A stretch of DNA of 64,000 nt from Algoriphagus sp. NG3 (lineage in GTDB: Bacteria > Bacteroidota > Bacteroidia > Cytophagales > Cyclobacteriaceae). The position numbers were made by a program, and so were the translations under genes. The notes beneath the pieces were generated by a model. The model was given only the letters and a program-made list of their open reading frames with translations, was not told where the DNA came from and did not search any database. Location of the stretch: the NCBI RefSeq assembly GCF_034119865.1, contig NZ_CP139421.1, positions 1,178,001 through 1,242,000 on the forward strand, written 5' to 3'. Within the stretch, counting starts at the first letter, position 1; every line of letters starts with the position of its first letter. Positions 52,010 through 61,007 of this stretch are shown piece by piece.

Positions 52010-53737
52010 ATGATGAAGCTAGCTAAAACTATCCTTTTGACAGGGATTATAGGTTTGACATCCGGATGGGCTATGGCCCAGACCCAAGGAAGGGGTGCTG
52101 TGACCGATCAGGAGTTTGTCATCCGAAAGGACCGGGTGCTTACAGTCCCAGTACAGCCAAGAATGTACGAGAAGCTTCCGGTGCTGCCAAAGCCTTCAGG
52201 ACTGAACGAATATACCTATATGGTATCGAGTTATCCTTTGAACATCAAACCGCTGGATCTGAAAGCTGAACCATCACAAAAGGTCTATACACCTGGGCGG
52301 TTCGATTTATATCCAGGATATATCAGAGCAGGATACGGGAATTTTGCCTCCCCGCTTCTGGAGGCAAGATATATGGGGACGGAAATTTCCGATTTCAATT
52401 ACTCCCTTCAGTTGAATCACCAGAGTTTTGGTAAAGGCCCTGTGTTGGGTGAGGAGTCTAAAGAAGCCCATACCAATCTGGGATTTGATGGGAGTTACTT
52501 CACTGATTTCTTTGAGGTTTTTGGTGGAGTGAGTTGGAATCAGGACAGTTATAGGTTTTATGGGGAAGATCCCAATTTTCTAGTGGATGAAAATGGCATG
52601 TTTACCGGTTTTGATGGAAATGTGCTACAGGCAGTTGAGGTGAAAGCAGGTATCCGGGAGTTGGAAAAAGTGGGGCCGTTTAGCTACGAAGGTCAGTTAA
52701 GCTTTAGGAATTTCAACGATAGCTACTTGGTCAAAGAGAACCAGATAGGAGTAGAAGCCAGTGGTACTTTCAGACCTAATGATGACTGGGCTGGAAGAGT
52801 TGGACTTTCGTATTTCACTACCAAGCCACAGGATCTAAACTATTCTGAAAACAGAACATATTTTGCTATCCGCCCTACGGTTTCCTATAAATACGAGGCA
52901 TTTAATTTCACAGCAGGACTAAATCTAGTATCTGAAAATGATTTGCTGGAAAATAAATCCAGCGATTTCCATGTCTTCCCTGTACTAAAAGCCAATTACC
53001 AGTTTGCTGAGGAATTTGGCTTCTTTGGAGAGTTTTCCGGGGATGTTCAGCGAAATACCTATTACAGTTTTGTAAATGAAAACCCGTTTTTGGGTCCAAG
53101 TGATCAATTGCTCAATACGGTGCAAAATTATAAAATTGAAGCAGGGATCATAGGGCAGTTTCAGGGAGCTTTCAGCTATCGCGCTGCTGCTAACGTGAGC
53201 CGATACAATCAGATACACTTCTTCGTGAATAATTACACCAATAACTTGGTTACCACTGATTCAGCGCGCTTCAGCCTGGTCTATGATGATAAGACGACCG
53301 TTTACAATATCAATGCTGAATTAGGCTATAAGTTCTCGGATATTTACTCCCTAAATGGAAGGCTGGATCTATACCAATATGATCTGAGCACACAGGCAGA
53401 AGCATGGCATAGACCTGTATGGGAAATGAGAGTAAACAACCAGCTTACTCCAATAGACCGATTGATCGTACAAGCAAACTTAAACCTAATGGGAGGGGTG
53501 AAGGCCCGTGGGCATGACTTAAATGATATTCTGGGTCAAGAAACTTCTACAGGCCCTTTTGAGGTGGTTAAATTGAACACTATTGCTGATTTGCAACTGA
53601 AAGCGGATTACGGGATCACGGATAGGATTTCCATTTTTGCCGAAGGCAATAATTTATTAAACGGTAAAAACATGCGTTGGCTAAATTATCCTGTACGGGG
53701 AATACAATTCATCGGCGGAGCATCTTTCAAATTCTAA
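52010..53737 (+). CDS. Plugless TonB-receptor-like outer-membrane barrel
   Basis: 575 residues with a signal peptide (cleavage after AMAQ). The rest is a long series of amphipathic beta strands ending in an aromatic residue (GIQFIGGASFKF), as in outer-membrane barrels. The last third (ITDRISIFAEGNNLLNGKNMRWLNYPVRG) is the TonB-dependent-receptor C-terminal pattern. The N-terminal part lacks a recognisable plug domain and TonB box. It is partnered with the TPR protein 3 bases upstream. Confidence 0.82.
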   Translation: MMKLAKTILLTGIIGLTSGWAMAQTQGRGAVTDQEFVIRKDRVLTVPVQPRMYEKLPVLPKPSGLNEYTYMVSSYPLNIKPLDLKAEPSQKVYTPGRFDLYPGYIRAGYGNFASPLLEARYMGTEISDFNYSLQLNHQSFGKGPVLGEESKEAHTNLGFDGSYFTDFFEVFGGVSWNQDSYRFYGEDPNFLVDENGMFTGFDGNVLQAVEVKAGIRELEKVGPFSYEGQLSFRNFNDSYLVKENQIGVEASGTFRPNDDWAGRVGLSYFTTKPQDLNYSENRTYFAIRPTVSYKYEAFNFTAGLNLVSENDLLENKSSDFHVFPVLKANYQFAEEFGFFGEFSGDVQRNTYYSFVNENPFLGPSDQLLNTVQNYKIEAGIIGQFQGAFSYRAAANVSRYNQIHFFVNNYTNNLVTTDSARFSLVYDDKTTVYNINAELGYKFSDIYSLNGRLDLYQYDLSTQAEAWHRPVWEMRVNNQLTPIDRLIVQANLNLMGGVKARGHDLNDILGQETSTGPFEVVKLNTIADLQLKADYGITDRISIFAEGNNLLNGKNMRWLNYPVRGIQFIGGASFKF

Positions 53738-53806
53738 GAATGTTTGGGAGTGAGGGTTGGGGTTTATGCTCAATTCACTTAGTTTCGTAACATTCCCCCT
53801 AAAATA

Positions 53807-54592
53807 ATGACTGATAAAAGCGCAGATAATAAGCATTGGACTGATCCAAAAGATTATGGGCTACCCTATGTGGAGGTTGTTCCTTTGAAAGATTTTCATA
53901 TTTCTAAGACAGTGGAAGAAAGGGCTGTTCAGGTAGATGTGGAAGCGATCAAACAGAAGACCATTCAAGCTGTTAAACCTGCCGTGGTAGAGCAGGAAAA
54001 AATCTCCAGACCATCATCAAAAGTGGAGCAAAAGAAATCCGGTAATTCCTGGATTTGGATAGCAGCTCTTCTGGCTTTAGGGGTAATACTTGTAATTATC
54101 TGGCAGATGAACAAGACTATAGCCCCCAAGCAGGATTCGACAGTTCTGGCTTCCGAGTCAATAGAGGGAGTGGCAAAACAGGAAAATGATGAAGTAGCTG
54201 CTAATTCTCTTGCAGGTGAAGAGTCGGAAATATCTGATAATCAGGTCACTGTTTCGGATTCAGTAAGTTCTCCAACACCTGGGGTAGAATCAGTCCAAAC
54301 TGGTACAACTATTGCGTCTAAGGTGTCAGGAAACTTGGTTAGAGTTACTGAAAAAGGAGATCGCCCTCAATTCTATATTATAGTGGGAAGCCTTCCCAAT
54401 GAAGCCTTGGCTTTAAAAGAGGCTGAGCAATACAAAAATAGGGCAGAGACGATTTACCTGATCATGCCATACGAAGATGCTACAAATTATCGTTTGGCAA
54501 TAAGTACTTCAAGAGGGTGGACAGCCATCAATGAAGAACTGACTCGTATCAAGGACCAGTACACTGAGGATTTATGGATTTTGAAATATTAA
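53807..54592 (+). CDS. Bitopic inner-membrane protein with C-terminal SPOR domain
   Basis: 261 residues. A cytoplasmic N terminus (about 1-80, Lys/Gln/Val-rich) is followed by one membrane helix (about 84-102, WIWIAALLALGVILVIIW). An acidic, serine-rich periplasmic linker and a SPOR-type domain (about 190-261, FYIIVGSLPNEALALKEAEQ and YRLAISTSRGWTAINEELTR) complete it. SPOR domains bind glycan strands stripped of stem peptides, mostly at division sites. It starts 69 bases after the barrel gene and ends one base before the TolQ/ExbB gene. Confidence 0.85.
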   Translation: MTDKSADNKHWTDPKDYGLPYVEVVPLKDFHISKTVEERAVQVDVEAIKQKTIQAVKPAVVEQEKISRPSSKVEQKKSGNSWIWIAALLALGVILVIIWQMNKTIAPKQDSTVLASESIEGVAKQENDEVAANSLAGEESEISDNQVTVSDSVSSPTPGVESVQTGTTIASKVSGNLVRVTEKGDRPQFYIIVGSLPNEALALKEAEQYKNRAETIYLIMPYEDATNYRLAISTSRGWTAINEELTRIKDQYTEDLWILKY

Positions 54593-54593
54593 T

Positions 54594-55280
54594 ATGATTC
54601 TACTTCAAACGCTCTCTACAGATACACTTTCTGCAGCAGACAGCTTGGCTATGGCTGCCACCAAAGGTGACATTGGTCTTCTTGATTTATTGATTAAAGG
54701 CGGATACATGATGGTTCCGCTCTATCTGCTTTTCATTCTGGCTATTTTCATTTTTGTGGAGCGCCTGATTACACTCAGCAAGGCTTCCAAAACCTCCTCC
54801 CATCTGATGGATCAGGTAAAGGTGCTGGTTCAAAACGGACAGACAGAAAAAGCAAAAATTCTCTGTGCTGGAGAACAGACTCCGGTAGCTAATATGATTG
54901 CCAAGGGTGTGGAGCGTATCGGTTCCCCTTTGAAAAATATAGAGGTGGCTATTGAGAATGTTGGTAAAATAGAAATTTATAAGCTGGAGAAGAATCTGAA
55001 TCTCTTGGCGACTGTTTCCGGTGCAGCACCCATGATTGGTTTCCTGGGGACTGTGGCAGGTATGATACAGGCATTTATCGCCATTGCCCAGGAGGAAGGG
55101 ATGGTTTCCCCAAAGCTACTCTCCGAAGGTATCTATGAGGCGATGATCACCACAGCAGCAGGGCTTGTGGTTGGTATCCTGGCTTACCTAGGTTATAATT
55201 TTCTAGTGTCGAAGGTGTCCAAGTTGGTTCATAACATGGAATACACTTCGATAGAATTCATTGACTTGCTGCAAGACTAA
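54594..55280 (+). CDS. MotA/TolQ/ExbB proton channel protein
   Basis: 228 residues, three membrane helices (about 35-55, 140-165 and 185-210). The family motif ATVSGAAPMIGFLGTVAGMIQAF marks the proton-channel helices, followed by AMITTAAGLVVGILAYLGYN. With the ExbD/TolR protein 5 bases downstream it makes a proton-driven motor in the inner membrane. TolQ and ExbB cannot be told apart from sequence alone. The SPOR and TPR neighbours favour a Tol-like envelope or division role. Confidence 0.92.
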   Translation: MILLQTLSTDTLSAADSLAMAATKGDIGLLDLLIKGGYMMVPLYLLFILAIFIFVERLITLSKASKTSSHLMDQVKVLVQNGQTEKAKILCAGEQTPVANMIAKGVERIGSPLKNIEVAIENVGKIEIYKLEKNLNLLATVSGAAPMIGFLGTVAGMIQAFIAIAQEEGMVSPKLLSEGIYEAMITTAAGLVVGILAYLGYNFLVSKVSKLVHNMEYTSIEFIDLLQD

Positions 55281-55285
55281 TAGGA

Positions 55286-55675
55286 ATGGGACTTCAAGCT
55301 AAAAATAAAGTAAATGCCGCGTTCAGCATGTCATCCATGACAGATATCATATTTCTGTTATTGATCTTCTTTATGCTTACTTCTTCCTTTATTACCCCCT
55401 CAGGTCTACCTGTGAATCTGCCCTCTAGTGAGACCTCAGACATCATTATGCAGGAAGTTACTGTCACGGTCACTAAGGATCTGAAATATTCAGTAAATGA
55501 TAAAATTGTTCCCAGGGAACAAATCAAGTCAGAATTGACTTCTCTACTTAAGGATAAGAAAGGGCAAGTCGTTTTGCATATTGATAAAGAAGTTCCTGTA
55601 GAGTACTTGGTGGAAATAGGAGGAATAGCAGCAGGATTGGAAGCAAACGTATCCATAGCTACAAAACCATTTTAA
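55286..55675 (+). CDS. ExbD/TolR family protein
   Basis: 129 residues. A short cytoplasmic start, one membrane helix (SSMTDIIFLLLIFFMLTSSF, with the essential Asp in MTDIIF) and a small periplasmic domain (VTVTKDLKYSVNDKIV and VVLHIDKEVPVEYLVEIGGI) give the standard ExbD/TolR layout. It lies between the channel gene and the TonB-like gene, 2 bases before the latter. Confidence 0.93.
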   Translation: MGLQAKNKVNAAFSMSSMTDIIFLLLIFFMLTSSFITPSGLPVNLPSSETSDIIMQEVTVTVTKDLKYSVNDKIVPREQIKSELTSLLKDKKGQVVLHIDKEVPVEYLVEIGGIAAGLEANVSIATKPF

Positions 55676-55677
55676 AA

Positions 55678-56634
55678 ATGGAATACTGGAATGCAGATAA
55701 AATAGAGACCGAAAGCAAAAAGAAGTCGTGGATAATCACAATTATCTTCAACGTACTTCTATTGATCGCGCTGTATTTTATTGTGGTCTGGAAGCAGCCG
55801 GTTCCCCCATTACCCGCATTCGGATTAGAACTCAATCTTGGATTTACACCTACAGGATCAGGAGACAGAAACAGTCCTGCTCCTCCCTCAGAAACCCCCA
55901 CCCCTGTGGTGGAAGATGCCGCACCAGGCGAAATAGCCAAGGCTGTGACCCAACCGGCTACACCTCCTCCAAGTCCTAAAACTGAGACTGCTAAACCGGC
56001 AGCACAGCCCAAACCTTCAGTAAATAAAGCAGTCACGACTAAGCCTTCACCCATAAAGGGAGAGGAAAAAGCTACAGAACAGACTAAAAAACCGGAACCC
56101 GTTCAGAAAGAAGTAGCAAAACCAGTAGAAACACCTGCCAAAGCAGAAGAAAAGGAAACTGTTCAAAAAGCTCCTGAAAAACCAAAAATCGACCAGAGAG
56201 CAATATTCGGCGCAGGTGGGACAGCAGGAAAAGGGACTACACCTACTTCCGGTGGCGCCCAAGGTACATCTAAAGATAAAGGTGACGAAGGGGATCCTAA
56301 AGGAACCGTAGATGGACGTGCTATTATGGGCGTAGGTTCAGGAAAAGGAGCCAATTCTGGGGACGGATATAGTCTTGACTTGGCTGGCTGGGATTTTGCC
56401 AACAGACCTAATATCAATGATAGAGTATCTACCCGTAATGGGAAAATAGTTTTTAAAATTACCATAGATGATTTAGGTAGGGTGGTGCAAGCCGTTCCGC
56501 TGGAATATAATGTCTCAAATGATGTGTTGGCGTACTACCGTCAGGTAGTCAATCAAATTTCATTTAAGAAACAAGGGGGGGCTGCTGCAGAATTCTCTAC
56601 CGGAAAAATTACGTTCGTTATTAAGGTTGACTAG
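55678..56634 (+). CDS. TonB/TolA-like energy transducer
   Basis: 318 residues. One N-terminal membrane helix (about 16-37) precedes a long Pro/Lys/Glu/Ala-rich periplasm-spanning region (about 45-180), then a Gly-rich stretch with two copies of an RAIFGAGG/RAIMGVGSG motif. The C-terminal domain (about 235-318; GKIVFKITIDDLGRVVQAVP and GKITFVIKVD) resembles the TonB/TolA C-terminal fold. It lacks the YP motif typical of TonB. With the TolQ- and TolR-like partners it can transmit proton-motive energy to the outer-membrane barrel or TPR protein. Confidence 0.85.
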   Translation: MEYWNADKIETESKKKSWIITIIFNVLLLIALYFIVVWKQPVPPLPAFGLELNLGFTPTGSGDRNSPAPPSETPTPVVEDAAPGEIAKAVTQPATPPPSPKTETAKPAAQPKPSVNKAVTTKPSPIKGEEKATEQTKKPEPVQKEVAKPVETPAKAEEKETVQKAPEKPKIDQRAIFGAGGTAGKGTTPTSGGAQGTSKDKGDEGDPKGTVDGRAIMGVGSGKGANSGDGYSLDLAGWDFANRPNINDRVSTRNGKIVFKITIDDLGRVVQAVPLEYNVSNDVLAYYRQVVNQISFKKQGGAAAEFSTGKITFVIKVD

Positions 56635-56637
56635 TAA

Positions 56638-58032
56638 ATGAATTACCAGGAAACGCTGGATTATTTGTTTAATTCCTTGCCCATGTTCCAGCGAGTGGGA
56701 GCCTCAGCCTTCAGGAAAGACCTCCGAAGCACCATTCTTCTTTGTGAGCACCTCGGCAACCCTGAACGTAAATTCAAATCAATTCATGTAGCCGGTACTA
56801 ATGGGAAAGGAAGCTCCTCCCATAGTTTAGCAGCTGTTTTTCAAAGCGCAGGATACAAAACTGGACTTTATACCTCCCCACACCTTAAGTCCTTTACCGA
56901 ACGGATCAGGATTAATGGTCAAGAAATCAGTCCTGACTTGGTGATCCAGTTTGTTCAAGAAAACAAGAGCTTTCTGGATGATTTGAAGCCTAGCTTTTTT
57001 GAGATGACAGTAGGAATGTCCTTTTGGTATTTTGCGCAGCAAGAAGTTGATATCGCCATTTTGGAAGTAGGCATGGGAGGAAATTTCGACAGCACGAATG
57101 TTGTTGTTCCGGAGCTTTCGCTAATCACCAATATAGGCTTTGACCATGTGCAGTTTCTGGGAGATACTTTGCCTTTGATTGCTGGTGAAAAAGCCGGCAT
57201 TATCAAGAAAAATGTCCCTGTGGTGATCAGTGAGACCCATAATGAGACCAGTATTGTATTCCTAAAAAAAGCACAGGCGATGGATTCTCCGATTACCTTC
57301 GCTGACGAAGACTGGAAAGCACTGAAAGTTTCTGAAGAAGATGGGAAGGCGAAATTTAGAATTTACATCCGTGATGGATTTAAGTGGCCTGTAGGGACAA
57401 AGACCAAGGCTGAAGGAGGGGCTCAGTCCACGGTGGGCGATTTAGTAAGTCGGTCTGTGGCGCAGATCAGGACAAAGGATGAGAATGAGTTTGATCTGAC
57501 ATTTGGGCTGAACGGGAATTATCAGAAATACAATCTTCCCGGAATTCTAGAGACCATTGTCCAAATGCGTCAGATGGGTTGGGATTTGCCGGAGAAGGCT
57601 GTTTTGGATGGACTGAAAAATGTCGCAGAACTGACCGGCTTAAAGGGGAGATGGCAAACGCTATCTTTCAATCCTACCGTGATTTGTGACACAGGACACA
57701 ATGAGGCTGGTTTTCGTGAGATATTATCCCAGTTAGAAACTTATACTTTTGGAAAGCTGTGGTTGGTTTTGGGGATGGTTCAGGATAAAGATATATCCAA
57801 AGTTCTCTCCATGCTTCCCTTGTCAGCTCATTACGTTTTTTGCGAAGCCAATATTCCTAGGGCTTTGCCTGCTGAAGAAATGGCGGAAAAAGCTGCTTAT
57901 TTTGGGTTGAAAGGAGAAATAATCCCGGAAGTCAATAAGGCTTTGGCATTTGCCCGAAAAAATGCAGGAGAAAATGACTTGATTTTTGTGGGAGGGAGTA
58001 CTTTTGTGGTCGCAGAAATCGAAGAGCTTTAG
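56638..58032 (+). CDS. folC: Bifunctional dihydrofolate synthase / folylpolyglutamate synthase
   Basis: 464 residues. Mur-ligase fold with P-loop HVAGTNGKGSSSHSLAAVF, the GLYTSPHL motif, ILEVGMGGNFDSTN, TNIGFDHVQFLG and the C-terminal ICDTGHNEAGF. It adds glutamate to dihydropteroate and folates. It starts 3 bases after the TonB-like gene and its stop directly abuts the trmB start. Confidence 0.95.
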   Translation: MNYQETLDYLFNSLPMFQRVGASAFRKDLRSTILLCEHLGNPERKFKSIHVAGTNGKGSSSHSLAAVFQSAGYKTGLYTSPHLKSFTERIRINGQEISPDLVIQFVQENKSFLDDLKPSFFEMTVGMSFWYFAQQEVDIAILEVGMGGNFDSTNVVVPELSLITNIGFDHVQFLGDTLPLIAGEKAGIIKKNVPVVISETHNETSIVFLKKAQAMDSPITFADEDWKALKVSEEDGKAKFRIYIRDGFKWPVGTKTKAEGGAQSTVGDLVSRSVAQIRTKDENEFDLTFGLNGNYQKYNLPGILETIVQMRQMGWDLPEKAVLDGLKNVAELTGLKGRWQTLSFNPTVICDTGHNEAGFREILSQLETYTFGKLWLVLGMVQDKDISKVLSMLPLSAHYVFCEANIPRALPAEEMAEKAAYFGLKGEIIPEVNKALAFARKNAGENDLIFVGGSTFVVAEIEEL

Positions 58033-58692
58033 ATGAGTAGAAAAAAACTGGTACGCTTCCAAGAAAATGAGAAGAATCCAAATGTAATCCAGGCCGGAAA
58101 GCCAATTTTTGAAACCATAAAAGGGAACTGGAATGAAGTTCAGTTTCAGAATACAAATCCTATTGTTGTGGAGTTGGCCTGTGGCAGAGGAGAGTTCACG
58201 GTAGGCTTGGCACGCAATTTCCCCAGCCAAAACTTTATAGGTGTTGATATCAAAGGAAGCAGAATATGGAAAGGCAGTTCGACTGCTACAGCTGAGGGGA
58301 TCAGCAATGTGGCTTTCCTGAGAACTCAGATTGAGCTTTTGGATAAGTACTTTGCTCCAGATGAGATTTCTGAGCTTTGGATTACTTTCCCCGATCCATT
58401 TCCTAGGGATGGCGATGAAAAACGAAGACTTACTTCTCCCCGTTTCTTGGATATGTACAAGCCCATGCTCAAAAAGGATGGTGTAGTGCATTTCAAAACT
58501 GATAATACTGATCTATTCAATTATTCATTGGAGCTTTTCCAAAGTAGAGAAGACATAGAAGTGCTAGGTTTTACGCATGATTTCTATCAAAGCGAATGGA
58601 AGGATGATCACTTTGGTATCCAGACCCGATATGAAAAAATGTTTTCGGAGAAGGGTGAGAAGATTAAGTACCTTAAGTGTAGGTTTATTTAA
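58033..58692 (+). CDS. trmB: tRNA (guanine-N7-)-methyltransferase
   Basis: 219 residues. SAM motif VVELACGRGEFTVGLA, IGVDIKGSRIWKG, and the TrmB signature LWITFPDPFPRDGDEKRRLTSPRFL. Forms m7G46 in tRNA variable loops. The ATG follows the folC TAG without a gap. The 3' end of the gene is the source of the partial duplications that follow (58837-59077 and further). Confidence 0.95.
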   Translation: MSRKKLVRFQENEKNPNVIQAGKPIFETIKGNWNEVQFQNTNPIVVELACGRGEFTVGLARNFPSQNFIGVDIKGSRIWKGSSTATAEGISNVAFLRTQIELLDKYFAPDEISELWITFPDPFPRDGDEKRRLTSPRFLDMYKPMLKKDGVVHFKTDNTDLFNYSLELFQSREDIEVLGFTHDFYQSEWKDDHFGIQTRYEKMFSEKGEKIKYLKCRFI

Positions 58693-58836
58693 GGTTGTTT
58701 AATTTTCCCGCAGATATCCGCAGATAAATTACGCTGATTTGCGCAAATGACTCGGCAAAACTCAATTTGTGGGGCATTAACAGATCAACGTTAATCAACG
58801 TTTCTTTTTAGCGTAGATATGCGGGAAAGACGGAAA
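58561..58836 (+). repeat. Tandem duplication unit A (trmB 3' end plus repeat)
   Basis: This 276-bp stretch covers the last 132 bases of trmB and the following 'cgcagat' repeat block (58709-58829). It is duplicated directly downstream. The block includes cccgcagatatccgcagat, cagatcaacgttaatcaacg and a closing atgcgggaaaga. Confidence 0.8.
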
Positions 58837-59077
58837 GTGATAGGTTTTATGCATGATTTCTATCAAAGCGAATGGAGGGATGATCAGTTTGGGATCCAGA
58901 TCTGTTAAGTACCTTGAGTGTAGGTTTATTTGAGGGTGTTTGATTTTCCCGCCGATATCCGCAGATAAATTACGCAGATGCACGCAAATGGCTTGGCAAA
59001 ACTCATTTTGAGTGGAATTAATAAATCAGTGTTAATCAGCGGTCCTTTTCAGCGCAGATCTTCGGGAAAGATGGAAA
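58837..59077 (+). repeat. Tandem duplication unit B with trmB pseudo-tail
   Basis: 241 bases aligning end to end with unit A at high identity by eye, apart from a 35-base net deletion within the former trmB coding part. The peptide FMHDFYQSEWRDDQFGIQ is still readable, mirroring the trmB sequence FTHDFYQSEWKDDHFGIQ. A stop follows almost at once, so this copy is non-functional. Confidence 0.8.
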
Positions 59078-59255
59078 CCGATGTAAGTGTGTTAATTGTA
59101 GGTTTAGTTAGTTAATGTTTTCCGGATTATTTCCCTGAGACAATTTCTGATTATTAACTCAGATCGGTGCAGATTTTGAATAGTCTATTTGTTGAATCAA
59201 ACTGAACTATCTGCGGAAATCTGCGTCATTTATCTGGGTTAATCTGCGGGAACAA
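59078..59255 (+). repeat. Degenerate third repeat unit
   Basis: taagtgtgttaattgtaggt followed by ttagttagtt matches the taagtacctt/aagtgtaggtttattt junction of units A and B with several changes. After that come further ctgattattaactcagat, gcagat and tctgcgg words, ending atctgcgggaacaatta just before the sirtuin ATG. Confidence 0.5.
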
Positions 59256-59274
59256 TTAAGCAATACACTATATA

Positions 59275-59973
59275 ATGAGTAGAAAGAAGCATTTGGTGGT
59301 ATTGAGCGGAGCAGGGATTTCTGCTGAAAGTGGGATAAACACGTTCAGGGATTCCGGCGGACTTTGGGAAGGTCATGATGTGATGGAAGTTGCCTCACCT
59401 GAAGGATGGAGGAGAAATCGTCAATTAGTCCAGAATTTTTATAACCAGCGTAGAAAGCAATTAATTGAATGTGAGCCTAATCAGGCACATAAGATTTTGG
59501 CTAATATGGAGAAGGATTACCAAGTGTCAATAATTACCCAAAATGTGGATGATCTCCATGAACGCGCAGGTTCTACTCGTGTAATTCACTTACATGGTGA
59601 ATTGAGAAAGGCCCAGAGTACATTGGATCCAAATTTGATATATGAGCCTGATCATTGGGAAATCAAAGAGGGGGACAAATGTGATAGGGGGAGTCAATTG
59701 AGACCGTTTATAGTCTGGTTTGGAGAGCAGGTGCCGAAAATGGAGGAAGCTATAGCGATAGCAGCGACGGCAGATATTTTGGTCGTGATAGGAACTTCAC
59801 TTCAGGTTTATCCTGCCGCAGGATTGGTTGACTACGTTCCATCTACTTGTAAGGTATTTTTGATAGATCTCAAAAAACCTGAAGTTGGTATTGGCAAAAA
59901 AGTTGTTTCTATCCTAGAAAATGCTTCTACGGGAGTAAAGATCCTTGAAAAAACACTAAAGTCTGAGATTTAA
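59275..59973 (+). CDS. cobB: Sir2-family NAD-dependent protein deacylase (CobB-like), zinc-site-less
   Basis: 232 residues. NAD-binding GAGISAESGINTFRD, the catalytic block TQNVDDLHERAG and HLHGEL, and VVIGTSLQVYPAAGL are complete. The segment between HLHGEL and LRPFIVWFGE, which carries four zinc-binding Cys in most sirtuins, contains only one Cys (GDKCDRGSQ). As I recall, this form is usual for Bacteroidota CobB. It removes acyl groups (acetyl, succinyl) from lysines. The start is ATG 59275, right after the repeat region. Confidence 0.9.
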   Translation: MSRKKHLVVLSGAGISAESGINTFRDSGGLWEGHDVMEVASPEGWRRNRQLVQNFYNQRRKQLIECEPNQAHKILANMEKDYQVSIITQNVDDLHERAGSTRVIHLHGELRKAQSTLDPNLIYEPDHWEIKEGDKCDRGSQLRPFIVWFGEQVPKMEEAIAIAATADILVVIGTSLQVYPAAGLVDYVPSTCKVFLIDLKKPEVGIGKKVVSILENASTGVKILEKTLKSEI

Positions 59974-60021
59974 TTTTTGTTCAGGCTGGAAAACCTATAA
60001 ATTGACAGTTAAACATTAACT

Positions 60022-60957
60022 ATGGCAGTGAAAAAGAATTCTTGGCCAATATTTCAATTTGAGGAGAATAAAGACACCCTTTATCTCTTACATCAGTGGA
60101 CGCAGATTGTGGGCAAAGTAAGGCTTAAAAAGTCTCCATGGCAGAATCATTCCTGGCATGTATCGCTGTATGTGGACGCACAGGGATTGACCACTGGCTT
60201 GATCCCTTACGAAAGCGGTGTTTTCGAAATAAAGTTTGACTTCATACACCATGAGCTGAAAATAAAAACCAGCAATGGGACTAGGGATCGCTTTGCACTC
60301 GGGGGACAGACAGTTGCCAGCTTTTATGAGCAATTGATGGAAAAGCTGAAGTTTTTAGGGATAGATGTGAAGATTCACGACAGCCCAAATGAAGTGGCGG
60401 ATCCTATTCCTTTCCACAAAAATAAAAAACGCATCATGTACCAGGCCAATGCTGCGCAATCACTTTGGAAAGCTTTGGTTCACATTCAGAATGTTTTAGG
60501 GGAATTTAGGACAAAGTTTACCGGCAAAAGCTCGCCTGTACATTTCTTTTGGGGCTCGTTCGATTTGGCGTATACCCGCTTCTCAGGTAAGCAGGCGCCG
60601 GAGTTTACCGGTCAGGTTCCCAACATTCCATTAACCGTCATGCAGGAGGCTTATTCACATGAGGCATTTAGTGTAGGGTTTTGGCCAGGAAGTGAGGCAT
60701 TTCCGACACCAGTATTTTACGCGTACTGCTATCCGAATCATCCGGATTTTAAAAGTGCCCCAATCTCACCGGATAAAGCCTACTGGAATGAGGATTTAGG
60801 GGAGTTTATGCTTAATTATGAGGAGGTCAGAAAAGCTTCCAATCCAGGTGAGCTACTGCTAGAGTTTTTGGAGAGCACCTACGATGCTGCTGCTAACGCA
60901 GGGAATTGGGATAGAAGTAGCCTTGACTGTGACTTCTCGCATTTTAATAATAATTAA
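60022..60957 (+). CDS. DUF5996 family protein
   Basis: 311-residue soluble protein. Family features include SWPIFQFEENKDTLYLLHQWTQ near the N terminus, SPWQNHSWHVSLYV, and the centre-to-end block HFFWGSFDLAYTRFSGK with AYSHEAFSVGFWPGS and PVFYAYCYPNH. The function of DUF5996 is unknown. It lies 48 bases after cobB on the same strand and may share its transcript. Confidence 0.88.
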   Translation: MAVKKNSWPIFQFEENKDTLYLLHQWTQIVGKVRLKKSPWQNHSWHVSLYVDAQGLTTGLIPYESGVFEIKFDFIHHELKIKTSNGTRDRFALGGQTVASFYEQLMEKLKFLGIDVKIHDSPNEVADPIPFHKNKKRIMYQANAAQSLWKALVHIQNVLGEFRTKFTGKSSPVHFFWGSFDLAYTRFSGKQAPEFTGQVPNIPLTVMQEAYSHEAFSVGFWPGSEAFPTPVFYAYCYPNHPDFKSAPISPDKAYWNEDLGEFMLNYEEVRKASNPGELLLEFLESTYDAAANAGNWDRSSLDCDFSHFNNN

Positions 60958-60982
60958 TTCCTTACGGCGTGGATTCCTTTTT

Positions 60983-61007
60983 CAGGGAACGTAACCCTGT
61001 TTATTTT
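60983..61007 (+). terminator. Possible terminator after the DUF5996 gene
   Basis: A short 5-bp stem CAGGG / CCCTG with an aacgtaa loop is followed by tttatttt. It is weak, but correctly placed 26 bases after the stop. Confidence 0.4.

Larger units (their letters stand above)
58693..59274. other. Repeat-filled intergenic region between trmB and the sirtuin gene
   Basis: 582 bases consisting of the non-coding part of unit A, the complete unit B, and a degenerate third unit. Nothing in it appears to encode an intact protein. Confidence 0.7.

Noticed and set aside
58709..59255. Repeated words between trmB and cobB as a possible CRISPR array.
   Set aside because: The repeats are short, irregular, partly palindromic and of unequal spacing; no cas genes are present, and the larger unit is a duplication of the trmB tail.
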